Assembly: GCF_006088715.1 (NCBI RefSeq)
Contig: NZ_CP030771.1
Coordinates: 2,418,001-2,482,000 of the forward strand
Length of the DNA stretch: 64,000 nucleotides
Direction: 5' to 3'
From: Streptomyces sp. YIM 121038
GTDB taxonomy: Bacteria > Actinomycetota > Actinomycetes > Streptomycetales > Streptomycetaceae
Of the stretch, positions 50,507 through 57,761 are shown in pieces. Positions within the stretch are counted from its first letter, which is position 1. Each line of letters opens with the position of its first letter. Under the pieces are notes generated by a model. The model made no database searches. It was not told the DNA's origin and saw only the letters and a list, made by a program, of their open reading frames with translations. The translations under genes were made by a program, and so were the position numbers.

Positions 50507-50521
50507 TGTAACACAGTTACA
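50507..50521. promoter_or_regulatory. TetR-type operator palindrome
   Basis: TGTAAC ACA GTTACA is a perfect 6-3-6 palindrome, 9 nt before the GTG of the tetR gene and 58 nt before the divergent operon. The position and symmetry fit the binding site of the adjacent TetR protein, controlling both directions. Confidence 0.78.
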
Positions 50522-50530
50522 ACAGAGCCC

Positions 50531-51169
50531 GTGAAGGGTAAAGAGACGCGGACGGCCCACCTCGACCGGGACCAGGTCCTGGACGCCGCGGCGGGCCTCG
50601 TCAAGCAGCACGGCCCGCGCGCCCTGACCATGCGCAAGCTCGCCGCCGAGCTCGGCACGGCCGTGACCTCCATCTACTGGCACGTCGGCAACCGCGAGTC
50701 GCTCCTGGACGCCCTCGTCGAGCGCACCCTCGCCGACCTGGGCGAGATCCGGCCGCGGGGCCGCACCCCGGCCCAGCGCGTGGTCTCCGTGGCGCGCGCC
50801 CTGCGCCACCAGCTGCGCGACCATCCCCATCTGGTCGCGATGGTCCACGAACGCGGCCTGACGGACCGCATGTTCCTGCCCGCCCAGCGGGTCCTGGTGC
50901 GCGAGCTGCACGCGGCGGGGCTGCGCGGCGCCCGCGCGGCCGACGCCGTGCGGGCGCTCCAGGTCCACGTCGTCGGCCACGTCCTGGTGGAGCGCAACCG
51001 CGAGCGCGCGCCCGTCCAGCGCCCCGGCGAGCACCGGCTCTGGGACGCGGGCGCCGCGGACGCCGACCCCGCGCTCGCCCGTGCCCTCACGCGCCCCCTG
51101 GACGCGGAGCGGCTCTTCACCCTTTCGGTGCGGGCCCTGGTGAGGGGTCTGCTCGGCCCGGCGCCGTGA
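50531..51169 (+). CDS. TetR family transcriptional regulator
   Basis: 212 aa from GTG 50531. N-terminal HTH (about residues 12-58: LDAAAGLVKQHGPRALTMRK, AVTSIYWHVGNRESLLDALV, the TetR recognition helix) and a helical ligand-binding domain of TetR_C type. It most likely represses itself and the divergent ADC-SDR-amidohydrolase operon through the palindrome at 50507-50521. The start follows TACAAC by few bases, so possibly leaderless. Confidence 0.9.
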   Translation: MKGKETRTAHLDRDQVLDAAAGLVKQHGPRALTMRKLAAELGTAVTSIYWHVGNRESLLDALVERTLADLGEIRPRGRTPAQRVVSVARALRHQLRDHPHLVAMVHERGLTDRMFLPAQRVLVRELHAAGLRGARAADAVRALQVHVVGHVLVERNRERAPVQRPGEHRLWDAGAADADPALARALTRPLDAERLFTLSVRALVRGLLGPAP

Positions 51170-51246
51170 CGCGGAGGGCCGGGCGCGAGGGGAGGTAGGT
51201 GGCCCACGGGCGTGACTGTCAGTCGTGGCCCGTATCCTCAGGGACC

Positions 51247-52290
51247 ATGCTCGAAGACCGCACGCTCGCCGCGTCCGCAGACTCCTGGCCGACCGCCTAC
51301 CCGTCGAGGTACGCGGTCGTCGACGTGGAGACCACAGGGCTGTCCAAGGACGACCGGATCATCTCCGCCGCGGTCTACCGTCTCGACGCCCGCGGCGAGG
51401 TCGAGGACCACTGGTACACGCTGGTGAACCCGCAGCGCGACCCGGGCCCGGTGTGGATCCACGGCCTGACGAGCGACCAGCTCGCCGGCGCCCCGCTCTT
51501 CGCGGACATCGCCGAGGAGTTCGGCGAGCGCCTGCGCGACCGCGTCCTCGTCGCGCACAACGCGGTCTTCGACTGGTCCATGATCGCCAGGGAGTACGCG
51601 CGCGCGGAGCGCACCGCGCCGGTCCGCCAGCGCCTGTGCACCATCGCGCTCTCCAAGGAGCTCGGCCTGCCGCTGCCCAACCACAAGCTGGAGTCGCTCG
51701 CCGCGCACTTCGGCGTGGTCCAGCGGCACGCGCACCACGCCCTGGACGACGCGCGCGTCCTCGCCGAGGCGTTCCGCCCGAGCCTGCGCGCGGCCGCGAG
51801 CGACGGCGTGCGGCTGCCGCTCCTGGAGTGCCGCCCGCTGACCGAGTGGGCCGACGGCGCGGCCCGCATCGGCCGCCAGGCCACCGGCTCCCCGGCGTCC
51901 GAGTCCGCGTACCGCGCGCAGAGTTGGCGCGCCTCCCGCAAGCGCCCCGCCTGCCCCTACCCGAACCCGGGGCGGTACGAGCCGGGCGAGCCCCTCAAGC
52001 AGGGCATGCGCGTCGCCTTCTCCGGCGACACCTCCGTGGACCGCGAGCTCCTGGAGGACCGCGCCTTCGACGCGGGCCTGCACATCGCGACGAGCGTGTC
52101 CCGGCTCACGAGCCTGCTCGTCACGAACGACCCGGACTCGGGCACGTCCAAGACGACGAAGGCGCGGTCGTTCGGCACCCCGGTCATCGACGAGGCGGCC
52201 TTCGGCCAGCTCCTCCAGGACGTGGCCCCGGCCGACGGCACGGCCGCGGGCGCCGCCCGCCGCGCTCAGCCCCCGGCGTCAGACGGGTGA
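51247..52290 (+). CDS. DEDDh 3'-5' exonuclease with C-terminal BRCT domain
   Basis: 347 aa. DnaQ-like exonuclease domain (about residues 20-185): ExoI VVDVETTGL, ExoII HNAVFDWSM, ExoIII HHALDDARV; then a linker and a BRCT-like domain (about 250-330: MRVAFSGDTSVDRELLEDRA). Resembles DNA polymerase III epsilon-like proteins of actinobacteria that are not the replicative subunit; role in DNA repair likely. ATG 51247 follows TATCCT by a few bases (leaderless). Last intact host gene before the prophage. Confidence 0.92.
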   Translation: MLEDRTLAASADSWPTAYPSRYAVVDVETTGLSKDDRIISAAVYRLDARGEVEDHWYTLVNPQRDPGPVWIHGLTSDQLAGAPLFADIAEEFGERLRDRVLVAHNAVFDWSMIAREYARAERTAPVRQRLCTIALSKELGLPLPNHKLESLAAHFGVVQRHAHHALDDARVLAEAFRPSLRAAASDGVRLPLLECRPLTEWADGAARIGRQATGSPASESAYRAQSWRASRKRPACPYPNPGRYEPGEPLKQGMRVAFSGDTSVDRELLEDRAFDAGLHIATSVSRLTSLLVTNDPDSGTSKTTKARSFGTPVIDEAAFGQLLQDVAPADGTAAGAARRAQPPASDG

Positions 52291-52354
52291 TTGCCGGGCG
52301 ACTCGCCCGCCCGCCGCTCGCCCCGCACCGCCGCCGGGTCCCACCCTGTGGCGC

Positions 52355-52438
52355 ATGGCACGTTGCGAGGTCTGCGGAAACGACTACGGCATGTCCTTCG
52401 AAGTCCACGCCCAGGGCGCGGTACTCCTGTTTGACTGA
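52355..52438 (+). pseudogene. 5' stump of attB gene (Cys-rich zinc/metallothionein-like protein)
   Basis: 27 codons starting at ATG 52355: MARCEVCGNDYGMSFEVHAQ, then GAVLLFD and stop. The beginning matches the conserved small protein with CEVCGNDY and later C-x2-C and H-C pairs (often annotated prokaryotic metallothionein-like). The host reading is lost after Gly-Ala, where phage sequence takes over and gives a stop. The rest of the gene is found, fused to a phage-like beginning, on the minus strand at 54037-54297. Confidence 0.85.
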
Positions 52439-52445
52439 GTTGGCT
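52412..52445 (+). other. attL region (left prophage attachment junction)
   Basis: The host gene stays in register up to GGCGCG (52415-52420) and diverges from GTACTC onward, 70-90 bp upstream of the serine integrase. attP of serine integrases usually lies directly beside int, so the crossover is placed within about 52412-52445. The two-base core cannot be fixed without attB and attR. The phage arm begins with TGTTTGACTGAGT, which recurs with one change at the integrase stop (53977-53989). Confidence 0.7.
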
Positions 52446-52511
52446 ACTCGGCCATACAGTCGCCCTCGTTCGAGCTATCGCGCATCTGTGCGCGCCAGAG
52501 AGGGGGGCCTC

Positions 52512-53987
52512 ATGCTGGCCAAGCCCGTCGGCGGCTACTGCCGCATCTCCGATGCAGACCTAGCGGACATACGCAGGGCCGTGAAAGCCGGGACGCTCAC
52601 GCCCGAGGAAGCCGCCGAGGAGGAGCGCAAGGGCGTCCTACGCCAGCGCGAGGACATCGAAGGCCTCTCCGGAGGCGTGCCGGTCAGGTGGTACGAGGAC
52701 AACAACCTAAGCGCCTTCAAGCGCAACGTGAAGCGTCCAGACTTTGAGCGGATGGTCAAGGACCTCAAGGCTGGTCGAATCTCGGGGATCCTCGCCTACG
52801 ACATCGATCGCGTGTACCGGCAGCCACGTGACCTTGAACGGGTCATCGACATCTACGAGGTCTCGAAGGAATCGCTGATCTTCAAGACGCTCTCAGGCCA
52901 GAACTTCGACCTCACCGCCTCCGACGGACGATTCTCGGCACGCCTGTTCGTGAACATCGCCAACAAGTCCTCAGAAGACACGCGGCGACGGGTAGTTCGC
53001 GCAAACGTCGCCAAGGCTAAGAAGGGGAAGTCTCACGCGTCAGGCCAGGTCTTCGGCTGGCTGGAAGACGACCCAAGCAAGCTGGACGCGCAGACTGCAT
53101 CGATTCGACGACAAGCAGTAGAGAAGTACATCGCAGGTGATCGCGTGGCCACAGTCATGAAGTGGCTCGCATCAGAGAATGTGATCAATCAGGCCACAGG
53201 AAAGCACTTCACCTGGGGCGGCACCAAGGCCATGATCCTCGCCCCCCGCAACTGGGGCATCCGCACATACAACGACGATCTGATCTATGACGATAATGGG
53301 GAGATCGTCATGGGTGACTGGGAAGCGCTGTTCCAGAACCTCGAAACCTGGCACCAGATTCAAGCCCTAAAGGGCCGTGATGCCAAGGGAACCGGCGAGT
53401 CAAACGTGAGCTACTTGCTGACCTCCATCGCGCGGTGCGGTCGATGCGGAGGAAGCCTCAAAGGGCACCCCAAGTGGGCGAAAGGCAAACGCACGTCGGG
53501 CTACAACTACAACTGTAATAAGCAGCGACCGGAGCAATGCGGGTCTCTCTCCATCAATGGCCCTCAGTTGGATGAGATGATCCAGAACTTCGTATGGGCG
53601 CAGGTAATCAAGGCCAGCAAGCAGAAGAGGACGCTGGAGCCACCCGAGCCGTGGGCCAGGGAATCCGAGCTAAAAGACGTTGAAGAACAGATGGATGAGC
53701 TTCAGGCGCTCTGGGAAGCCAAGAAGGTGCGTGCGGGCTCGTACGTGACGGCGCTCGACGACCTAAAGGCCCAGAAGAACGAGCTTTTGGCTGACCGCGC
53801 CGTCCACGTGATCCCGTCGGGGACTCGGGCTATCTCTCAAGAGCTGCTTGCCAAGGGTTGGGAAGGCCTCTCAATCGAGCGCCAACGGCTCATCGTCCGC
53901 AAGGTTCTGCGGGCCGTCATCGTGTACCCGGCAAAAAGCCGGGGTGGACGGTTCGATCCGAGTCGTGTTGAGCCCGTGTTTCACTGA
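52512..53987 (+). CDS. int: Large serine recombinase (phage integrase)
   Basis: 491 aa from ATG 52512 (AGAGAGGGGGG upstream; GTG 52488 is an in-frame alternative). Catalytic domain: VGGYCRIS with nucleophile Ser at about residue 13, and AYDIDRVYRQPRDLE with active-site Arg. Then the recombinase domain (about 165-260), a zinc ribbon (CGRCGGSLKG and CNKQRPEQCG, about 300-345) and a coiled coil (about 375-430) that controls directionality. It catalyses attP x attB integration without accessory factors. Its position next to attL confirms the prophage end. Confidence 0.96.
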   Translation: MLAKPVGGYCRISDADLADIRRAVKAGTLTPEEAAEEERKGVLRQREDIEGLSGGVPVRWYEDNNLSAFKRNVKRPDFERMVKDLKAGRISGILAYDIDRVYRQPRDLERVIDIYEVSKESLIFKTLSGQNFDLTASDGRFSARLFVNIANKSSEDTRRRVVRANVAKAKKGKSHASGQVFGWLEDDPSKLDAQTASIRRQAVEKYIAGDRVATVMKWLASENVINQATGKHFTWGGTKAMILAPRNWGIRTYNDDLIYDDNGEIVMGDWEALFQNLETWHQIQALKGRDAKGTGESNVSYLLTSIARCGRCGGSLKGHPKWAKGKRTSGYNYNCNKQRPEQCGSLSINGPQLDEMIQNFVWAQVIKASKQKRTLEPPEPWARESELKDVEEQMDELQALWEAKKVRAGSYVTALDDLKAQKNELLADRAVHVIPSGTRAISQELLAKGWEGLSIERQRLIVRKVLRAVIVYPAKSRGGRFDPSRVEPVFH

Positions 53988-54002
53988 GTGTCCTAACAGC
54001 AC

Positions 54003-54034
54003 CAACGGCCCCTGTCTCATGACAGGGGCCGTTG
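54003..54034. terminator. Bidirectional terminator between int and replacement gene
   Basis: Perfect 14-bp stem (CAACGGCCCCTGTC with its complement, loop TCAT), extended by CTAACA/TGTTAG across a small bulge. It separates the convergent int and the 54037-54297 gene, and sits exactly at a suspected recombination breakpoint. Confidence 0.88.
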
Positions 54035-54036
54035 TG

Positions 54037-54297
54037 TTAGCCGATAGAACCGCTTGCGCTCCCCACCTTGTCGACGATGCCCACCCGCCCCTCCGCGCGC
54101 GAGCAGTGCGCCCCGCAGTACCAGTGCCCGTCGGCCTCGACGCCCTGGCCGATGATGCGGCACCGGCAGTGCTCGCAGATCGGCGCCATGCGGTGGATGG
54201 CGCAGGAGAAGCAGTCGAAGACGTGGCGAGCACCATCCTTGGTCTCTACGGTGAATGACAGCTCATAATCATTCCCGCACACTTCGCAATGAGTCAT
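54037..54297 (-). CDS. Complete mosaic copy of the attB gene (Cys-rich zinc protein)
   Basis: 86 aa. Four Cys pairs (CEVC; C-x2-C in CFSC; CEHC-RC; C-x3-C in CGAHC) plus conserved His suggest two zinc sites. It is the full-length relative of the gene broken at 52355. Codons 2-23 have 11 of 22 third positions G/C, like the phage. Codons 24-80 have 57 of 57, like the host. The last six codons are mixed again. The switch after Gly-Ala matches the point where the host stump stops. It is either a phage-borne replacement or the displaced attR. It has its own promoter and convergent terminator. Confidence 0.85.
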   Translation of the reverse strand: MTHCEVCGNDYELSFTVETKDGARHVFDCFSCAIHRMAPICEHCRCRIIGQGVEADGHWYCGAHCSRAEGRVGIVDKVGSASGSIG

Positions 54298-54333
54298 ATG
54301 CGGAATCGTTAGGGGGCGGGTCACGACAGGCAA
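54298..54333 (-). promoter_or_regulatory. Promoter of the mosaic attB-gene copy
   Basis: On the minus strand TTGCCT (54328-54333), 16-nt spacer, TAACGA (54306-54311), then ATG at 54297. There is no ribosome site, so a leaderless, probably constitutive transcript. The promoter is on phage-type DNA. Confidence 0.6.
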
Positions 54334-54391
54334 GCTGCCCTCACACTCGCGCAAAGAATTCCACCCGGTCGGCGTAGCAAACCGAAGATCG

Positions 54392-54532
54392 TCACTGCTT
54401 CGGCTTCAGGTCCATTAGCTCAAGGATCTCGTCTACTTCTTCATCAGTCAGGGGCGGGGCTTGGGCCAGCCACTTAACGAGCCACTCCTCACACGACACA
54501 GCGCAACACCCCTGCGGCCGCCCCTCCGTCAC
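54392..54532 (-). CDS. Small phage protein, 46 aa
   Basis: GTG 54532 overlaps the stop of the upstream gene (GTGA), so it is coupled. Sequence begins MTEGRPQGCCAVSCEEWLVK and ends in an acidic helix (LTDEEVDEILELMDLKPKQ). No family recognised. It fills most of what would otherwise be a 230-bp gap. Confidence 0.65.
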   Translation of the reverse strand: MTEGRPQGCCAVSCEEWLVKWLAQAPPLTDEEVDEILELMDLKPKQ

Positions 54533-54744
54533 GCACCGTCGTAGCCGCGGAAAAGCACCTCCCAGAGATCGGATGCGATCTCGTCTGTGACTGCCTGGCT
54601 CAGACCGGCGCCTTTCGCCGCCCGAGCCACCTCCCCAATCAGTCCCAGACGCTTGATGGTCACCCGCTTGAAGTGCTCCAAAGCGACGTCATCCAGGCCA
54701 TCCTTAAGATCCCGCACCATCTCAGCAAATTGGTCCTCGTCCAT
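54529..54744 (-). CDS. Hypothetical phage protein, 71 aa
   Basis: Starts at ATG 54744 behind GAGGAGGGG, beginning MDEDQFAEMVRDLKDGLDDV. Entirely helical in appearance, with no Cys and a slightly acidic composition. No function assigned. It lies 8 nt after the homing endonuclease stop and overlaps the next small gene. Confidence 0.7.
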   Translation of the reverse strand: MDEDQFAEMVRDLKDGLDDVALEHFKRVTIKRLGLIGEVARAAKGAGLSQAVTDEIASDLWEVLFRGYDGA

Positions 54745-54752
54745 GCCCCTCC

Positions 54753-55283
54753 TCAGTGTTTGCTGTCTACGTGCTTCCAAGTGCGGTTCGGATTACAGGC
54801 GTCATAGATGGTCCACTTACTGACGCCATACCTTCTTGCCAGTGAGTCCACCGATTCGCCATCTGAGCGCAGAGATCGAATAGCAGCAACCTCATCGTCC
54901 GCGAGCTTTGAACCGGGGTGCGCGCTTCCACGAACCCTCGTCCCATGCGCGTCCGTGTCGGCCATGTTCTCTTGCTGTGTCGCCCACCTCAGATTCTCAA
55001 CGCGGTTGTTTGCCGGGTTTCCGTCATTGTGAGCAACTATCGGCTTCCTATCCGGGTTGGGGATGAAGGTTGAGGCAACCAACCGATGCACGAGAAACAG
55101 CCGGTTAGCCCCATCGCGTTTGATTCGAATCTGTAGGTGTCCGTGCTTCATGCGGGTTGGCTTTAGGATTCTCGGTTGCGGACGAGGCTTGAGCCCCTGC
55201 CTGGTTGGCATAACCCAACTCCTCACCTTGCCGCGCGTCGACACCTGATAGGAGCCTTCACAACCTGGCACCCATTCCCACAA
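54753..55283 (-). CDS. NUMOD4/HNH homing endonuclease
   Basis: 176 aa from TTG 55283. NUMOD4 module (residues 2-40: WEWVPGCEGSYQVSTRGKVR), HNH core (about 66-108: VHRLVASTFIPNPDRKPIVA, then HNDGNPANNRVENLRWAT with the N-x8-N-L-x-W pattern), and a C-terminal HTH of NUMOD1/resolvase type (KLADDEVAAIRSLR, VSKWTIYDA). Free-standing homing endonucleases spread by cutting phage genomes lacking them; it is inserted right behind the polymerase gene, a frequent site. Confidence 0.88.
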   Translation of the reverse strand: MWEWVPGCEGSYQVSTRGKVRSWVMPTRQGLKPRPQPRILKPTRMKHGHLQIRIKRDGANRLFLVHRLVASTFIPNPDRKPIVAHNDGNPANNRVENLRWATQQENMADTDAHGTRVRGSAHPGSKLADDEVAAIRSLRSDGESVDSLARRYGVSKWTIYDACNPNRTWKHVDSKH

Positions 55284-55291
55284 CTCGCCTA

Positions 55292-57151
55292 TCAGTGTTT
55301 AGACTCCCCCGTCTCAAGCACGGAGCCCCAGCTTCGGTCACCGATTTCTGCATCAGCCGGGATCAAGAGGCCCTTGTATGTGAACTCCATAATCCGAGCA
55401 GCCTTCTCAGCCAACCCCTCAGCACGCTCCTCCGGGAAACTGAATACGATCTCGTCATGAATCACGAGTCGCATCCAGGGAGTGAATCCAGCTTCGTGGA
55501 GCTTGATGACTGCTCGGGCCATGATGTCGCGACAGCTTGATTGGATCCGGTAATTCATGGCTGCGTATGGCCGCTTAGGGTCCGTGAGGATCCGTCGACC
55601 GGTGACGGTGTAGATGAAGCCGTCCTTACGCGCCTCCTGCGTGCACTGGTCTGAGAGTCGCCTCGTAGCCGGATAGGTCGCCCAGAATCCACGTACGGCC
55701 TTCTTGGCGTCTCCCTCGCCGATATCCCATTGCTCGCTTACGGCCCGCCAGCCACCCCCAAAGCACACCGTGTAGTTGGTGCCCTTACCGGCTTTGCGCT
55801 TCGGGTGGTGCGTCTCGCCCTCCGGTATCGGTCCGAATGCCGCCGCGGCCGTGATGTCGTGCAGATCCTCGCCTTGCTTGTAGGCCTGCAACATCCGTCG
55901 ATCGCCGGAGTCTGCGGCGAGGAACATCAACTCCATGGAGGCGTAATCGACGGTGACCGTCACATGCCCCTCTTCCGCAAGAAAGGAATGACGCACGTAG
56001 CCCGTCCCCGCAGGAAGCGTCTGAGCGGCTATCGCCCCCGTAACCGTCATCCGCGCCGATCTGGCTTGGCACGAATTGATGGTTACGTGTACCCGACCAT
56101 TCTTGTCCCGGCCTTTTAGAGCAGCCTCAAACCACGTCGTCCGCTTCTTATGCGCGGCCTTCGCCTTGATGATTGCCTCGGAGAGCGGGTGATCGATCCC
56201 CTTCAGAACCGAGTCATCCATAGACCATTGGCCTTCGGGGTGGTTCTTACTCGGCTTCGTACGCTTGGTCAGCTTGAAGCCCAGGCCGGTGAAGGCCTCG
56301 ACGAGCTGAGGCGTAGACCCAATGCTGTCGACACCATACTGAGCCGCGACAGCCTTCCAATCAGCCTCCTCCTTGGTCAGCTCATCGATTCGTTGCCGGG
56401 TGTACTCCTCATCGACGAGGTAGCCAGTCCGCTCCATCTGGTACGTGACCCAGTGAAGTCGGTGCTCCCATCCGATAAGGCCTTGCCGTCTCGAACGAGC
56501 CGGAATCTTCGGGAGCAGGATGTTCAGCAGCCGGAAGGCGAATACCGGATCCATGCCTGCGTAGAGCGAAAACTCATCATCGAACAACTCGACAACGGAC
56601 CAGATTTCCGTCTTCTTGACCTTGTACCGGCGAGCGATCTCGGTCATGGACTTCTTGACCTTCTCGCCCGTCTCCGCACAGATGTAGTGCGGTACAAGCT
56701 CTTCGAGCTTGAGCCCAGGTCCACCTTCTTTGCGGGCACGGGAATCGACGAGATGGGCGAGGGTCTTCGTGCAGAAAGTCTTGCGTACGAGCACTTCCGC
56801 GGAGATTCCGAAACAGGACTCCAATACGTGGATGTCGAAGCCGCGGTTGTGGGCTGCTAGCCGCTCCGCCTTGTGCACGGCCCAGGTGACAGCATCGACG
56901 TACGGAGCCCCCAACTCGACGGGTATGACCCACGCTTCGTCGGCGTTGCCGAACTGGACGAGGCGGCAGCGGAAGCCGTCTCCGGCGTTCCACCAGTCGA
57001 GCCCTGTCGTCTCGGTGTCGAAGCCCATCACGGGGTTACTGCTGACGAACTCGTAGAAACCGGCGAGGTCTTGCTCAGTCTGGACGACGTTGATGCGGAT
57101 ACGCTGCCGCTTGAGGGTGTAGGTGATGACCTTCAGATAGCCCCCTCTCAT
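55292..57151 (-). CDS. Phage DNA polymerase, family A with 3'-5' exonuclease
   Basis: 619 aa. Exonuclease domain: ExoI VMGFDTETTGLDWW (about residue 42), ExoII AHNRGFDIHVL, ExoIII YAGMDPVFAFRLL. Polymerase: motif A VTVDYASMELMFLAADSGD, O-helix region KRKAGKGTNYTVCFGGG, motif C MRLVIHDEIVFSFPEE. No 5'-3' exonuclease domain, so T7/phiC31-type replicative polymerase. ATG 57151 is used; a start some codons in is possible because GAGAGGGGG sits inside. Replicates the phage with the primase and helicase-like genes upstream. Confidence 0.94.
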   Translation of the reverse strand: MRGGYLKVITYTLKRQRIRINVVQTEQDLAGFYEFVSSNPVMGFDTETTGLDWWNAGDGFRCRLVQFGNADEAWVIPVELGAPYVDAVTWAVHKAERLAAHNRGFDIHVLESCFGISAEVLVRKTFCTKTLAHLVDSRARKEGGPGLKLEELVPHYICAETGEKVKKSMTEIARRYKVKKTEIWSVVELFDDEFSLYAGMDPVFAFRLLNILLPKIPARSRRQGLIGWEHRLHWVTYQMERTGYLVDEEYTRQRIDELTKEEADWKAVAAQYGVDSIGSTPQLVEAFTGLGFKLTKRTKPSKNHPEGQWSMDDSVLKGIDHPLSEAIIKAKAAHKKRTTWFEAALKGRDKNGRVHVTINSCQARSARMTVTGAIAAQTLPAGTGYVRHSFLAEEGHVTVTVDYASMELMFLAADSGDRRMLQAYKQGEDLHDITAAAAFGPIPEGETHHPKRKAGKGTNYTVCFGGGWRAVSEQWDIGEGDAKKAVRGFWATYPATRRLSDQCTQEARKDGFIYTVTGRRILTDPKRPYAAMNYRIQSSCRDIMARAVIKLHEAGFTPWMRLVIHDEIVFSFPEERAEGLAEKAARIMEFTYKGLLIPADAEIGDRSWGSVLETGESKH

Positions 57152-57157
57152 GAGAAA

Positions 57158-57180
57158 GGGGGCCGAGAATCCCGGCCCCC
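57158..57180 (-). terminator. Hairpin upstream of the phage polymerase gene
   Basis: Minus strand GGGGGCCG (57173-57180) pairs with CGGCCCCC (57158-57165), then TTTCTC: a terminator or attenuator within the otherwise overlapping phage gene train, just before the polymerase start. Confidence 0.6.
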
Positions 57181-57200
57181 CACCTCAATCAACAATCAAG

Positions 57201-57749
57201 CTACTTGACCCACTGAATGAAGTCGCATCCGGCCGGGTCTCGATAATCAGCAACCTTCTTGGCGCACTTGTAGGCGCGGTTCGGCTGGCCGGGGTTGTAT
57301 CGGGACTGTCCCCACTCTGTGTAGGCCGATGGCGCACCGCACTTGCACGGCGGCCCTGGAGGCGCGCTCTGGGCCTGGGGAGCCGCCACAACGCGGCCGT
57401 TCTCGAACGTCTTGGGTGTGACTGCGGCCGGGGCCGCTCCGCCAGCGGCGTGTGTCTCTCGCATCTTGGTCGCCGCCGCGGACACCGCCTGAATCACCTG
57501 GTACTCCGCGAGGGCCTTCACCAACTCGACCACGCTCCGGGCTGCCTCAGCAGCGGTCCAGCCGTACACACGAGGCGTGAGCCATTCGGCCTCGAACCCT
57601 GCGGCGGCCTTGAGGGTGATGCCGATTTCGAATGGGCGCTGCGCCGAGGTCTCCGTAGGCGAGGCTGGGGCGTCTCCGGCCTCCTTCGGCTTGGCGTTGT
57701 CGGTCTCGCCCCACGGGGAGGGGCCATCGAACGGGCTCTGATACGTCAA
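57201..57749 (-). CDS. Phage protein with C-terminal zinc-finger-like region (possible ssDNA-binding protein)
   Basis: 182 aa from TTG 57749 (AAGGAG upstream). N-terminal Pro/Ala/Glu-rich linker, a central region RPFEIGITLKAAAGFEAEWL to about residue 95, another Ala/Pro linker, then a Cys cluster (CKCGAPSAYTEWG, YKCAK, GCDFIQW) resembling a GRF-type finger. Located between the sigma-like and polymerase genes, it probably binds DNA in replication. Specific role unproven. Confidence 0.7.
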   Translation of the reverse strand: MTYQSPFDGPSPWGETDNAKPKEAGDAPASPTETSAQRPFEIGITLKAAAGFEAEWLTPRVYGWTAAEAARSVVELVKALAEYQVIQAVSAAATKMRETHAAGGAAPAAVTPKTFENGRVVAAPQAQSAPPGPPCKCGAPSAYTEWGQSRYNPGQPNRAYKCAKKVADYRDPAGCDFIQWVK

Positions 57750-57761
57750 ACTGGTCTCCTT

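Noticed and set aside
52291..52445. tRNA gene as the prophage attachment site
   Set aside because: No cloverleaf or T-loop sequence is present; the site is inside a protein-coding gene, as usual for serine integrases.
51225..53987. A 920-codon plus frame joining the exonuclease region to the integrase
   Set aside because: The first part is an out-of-frame shadow of the exonuclease; the integrase starts at 52512 with its own ribosome site. The openness across attL is chance of high GC.
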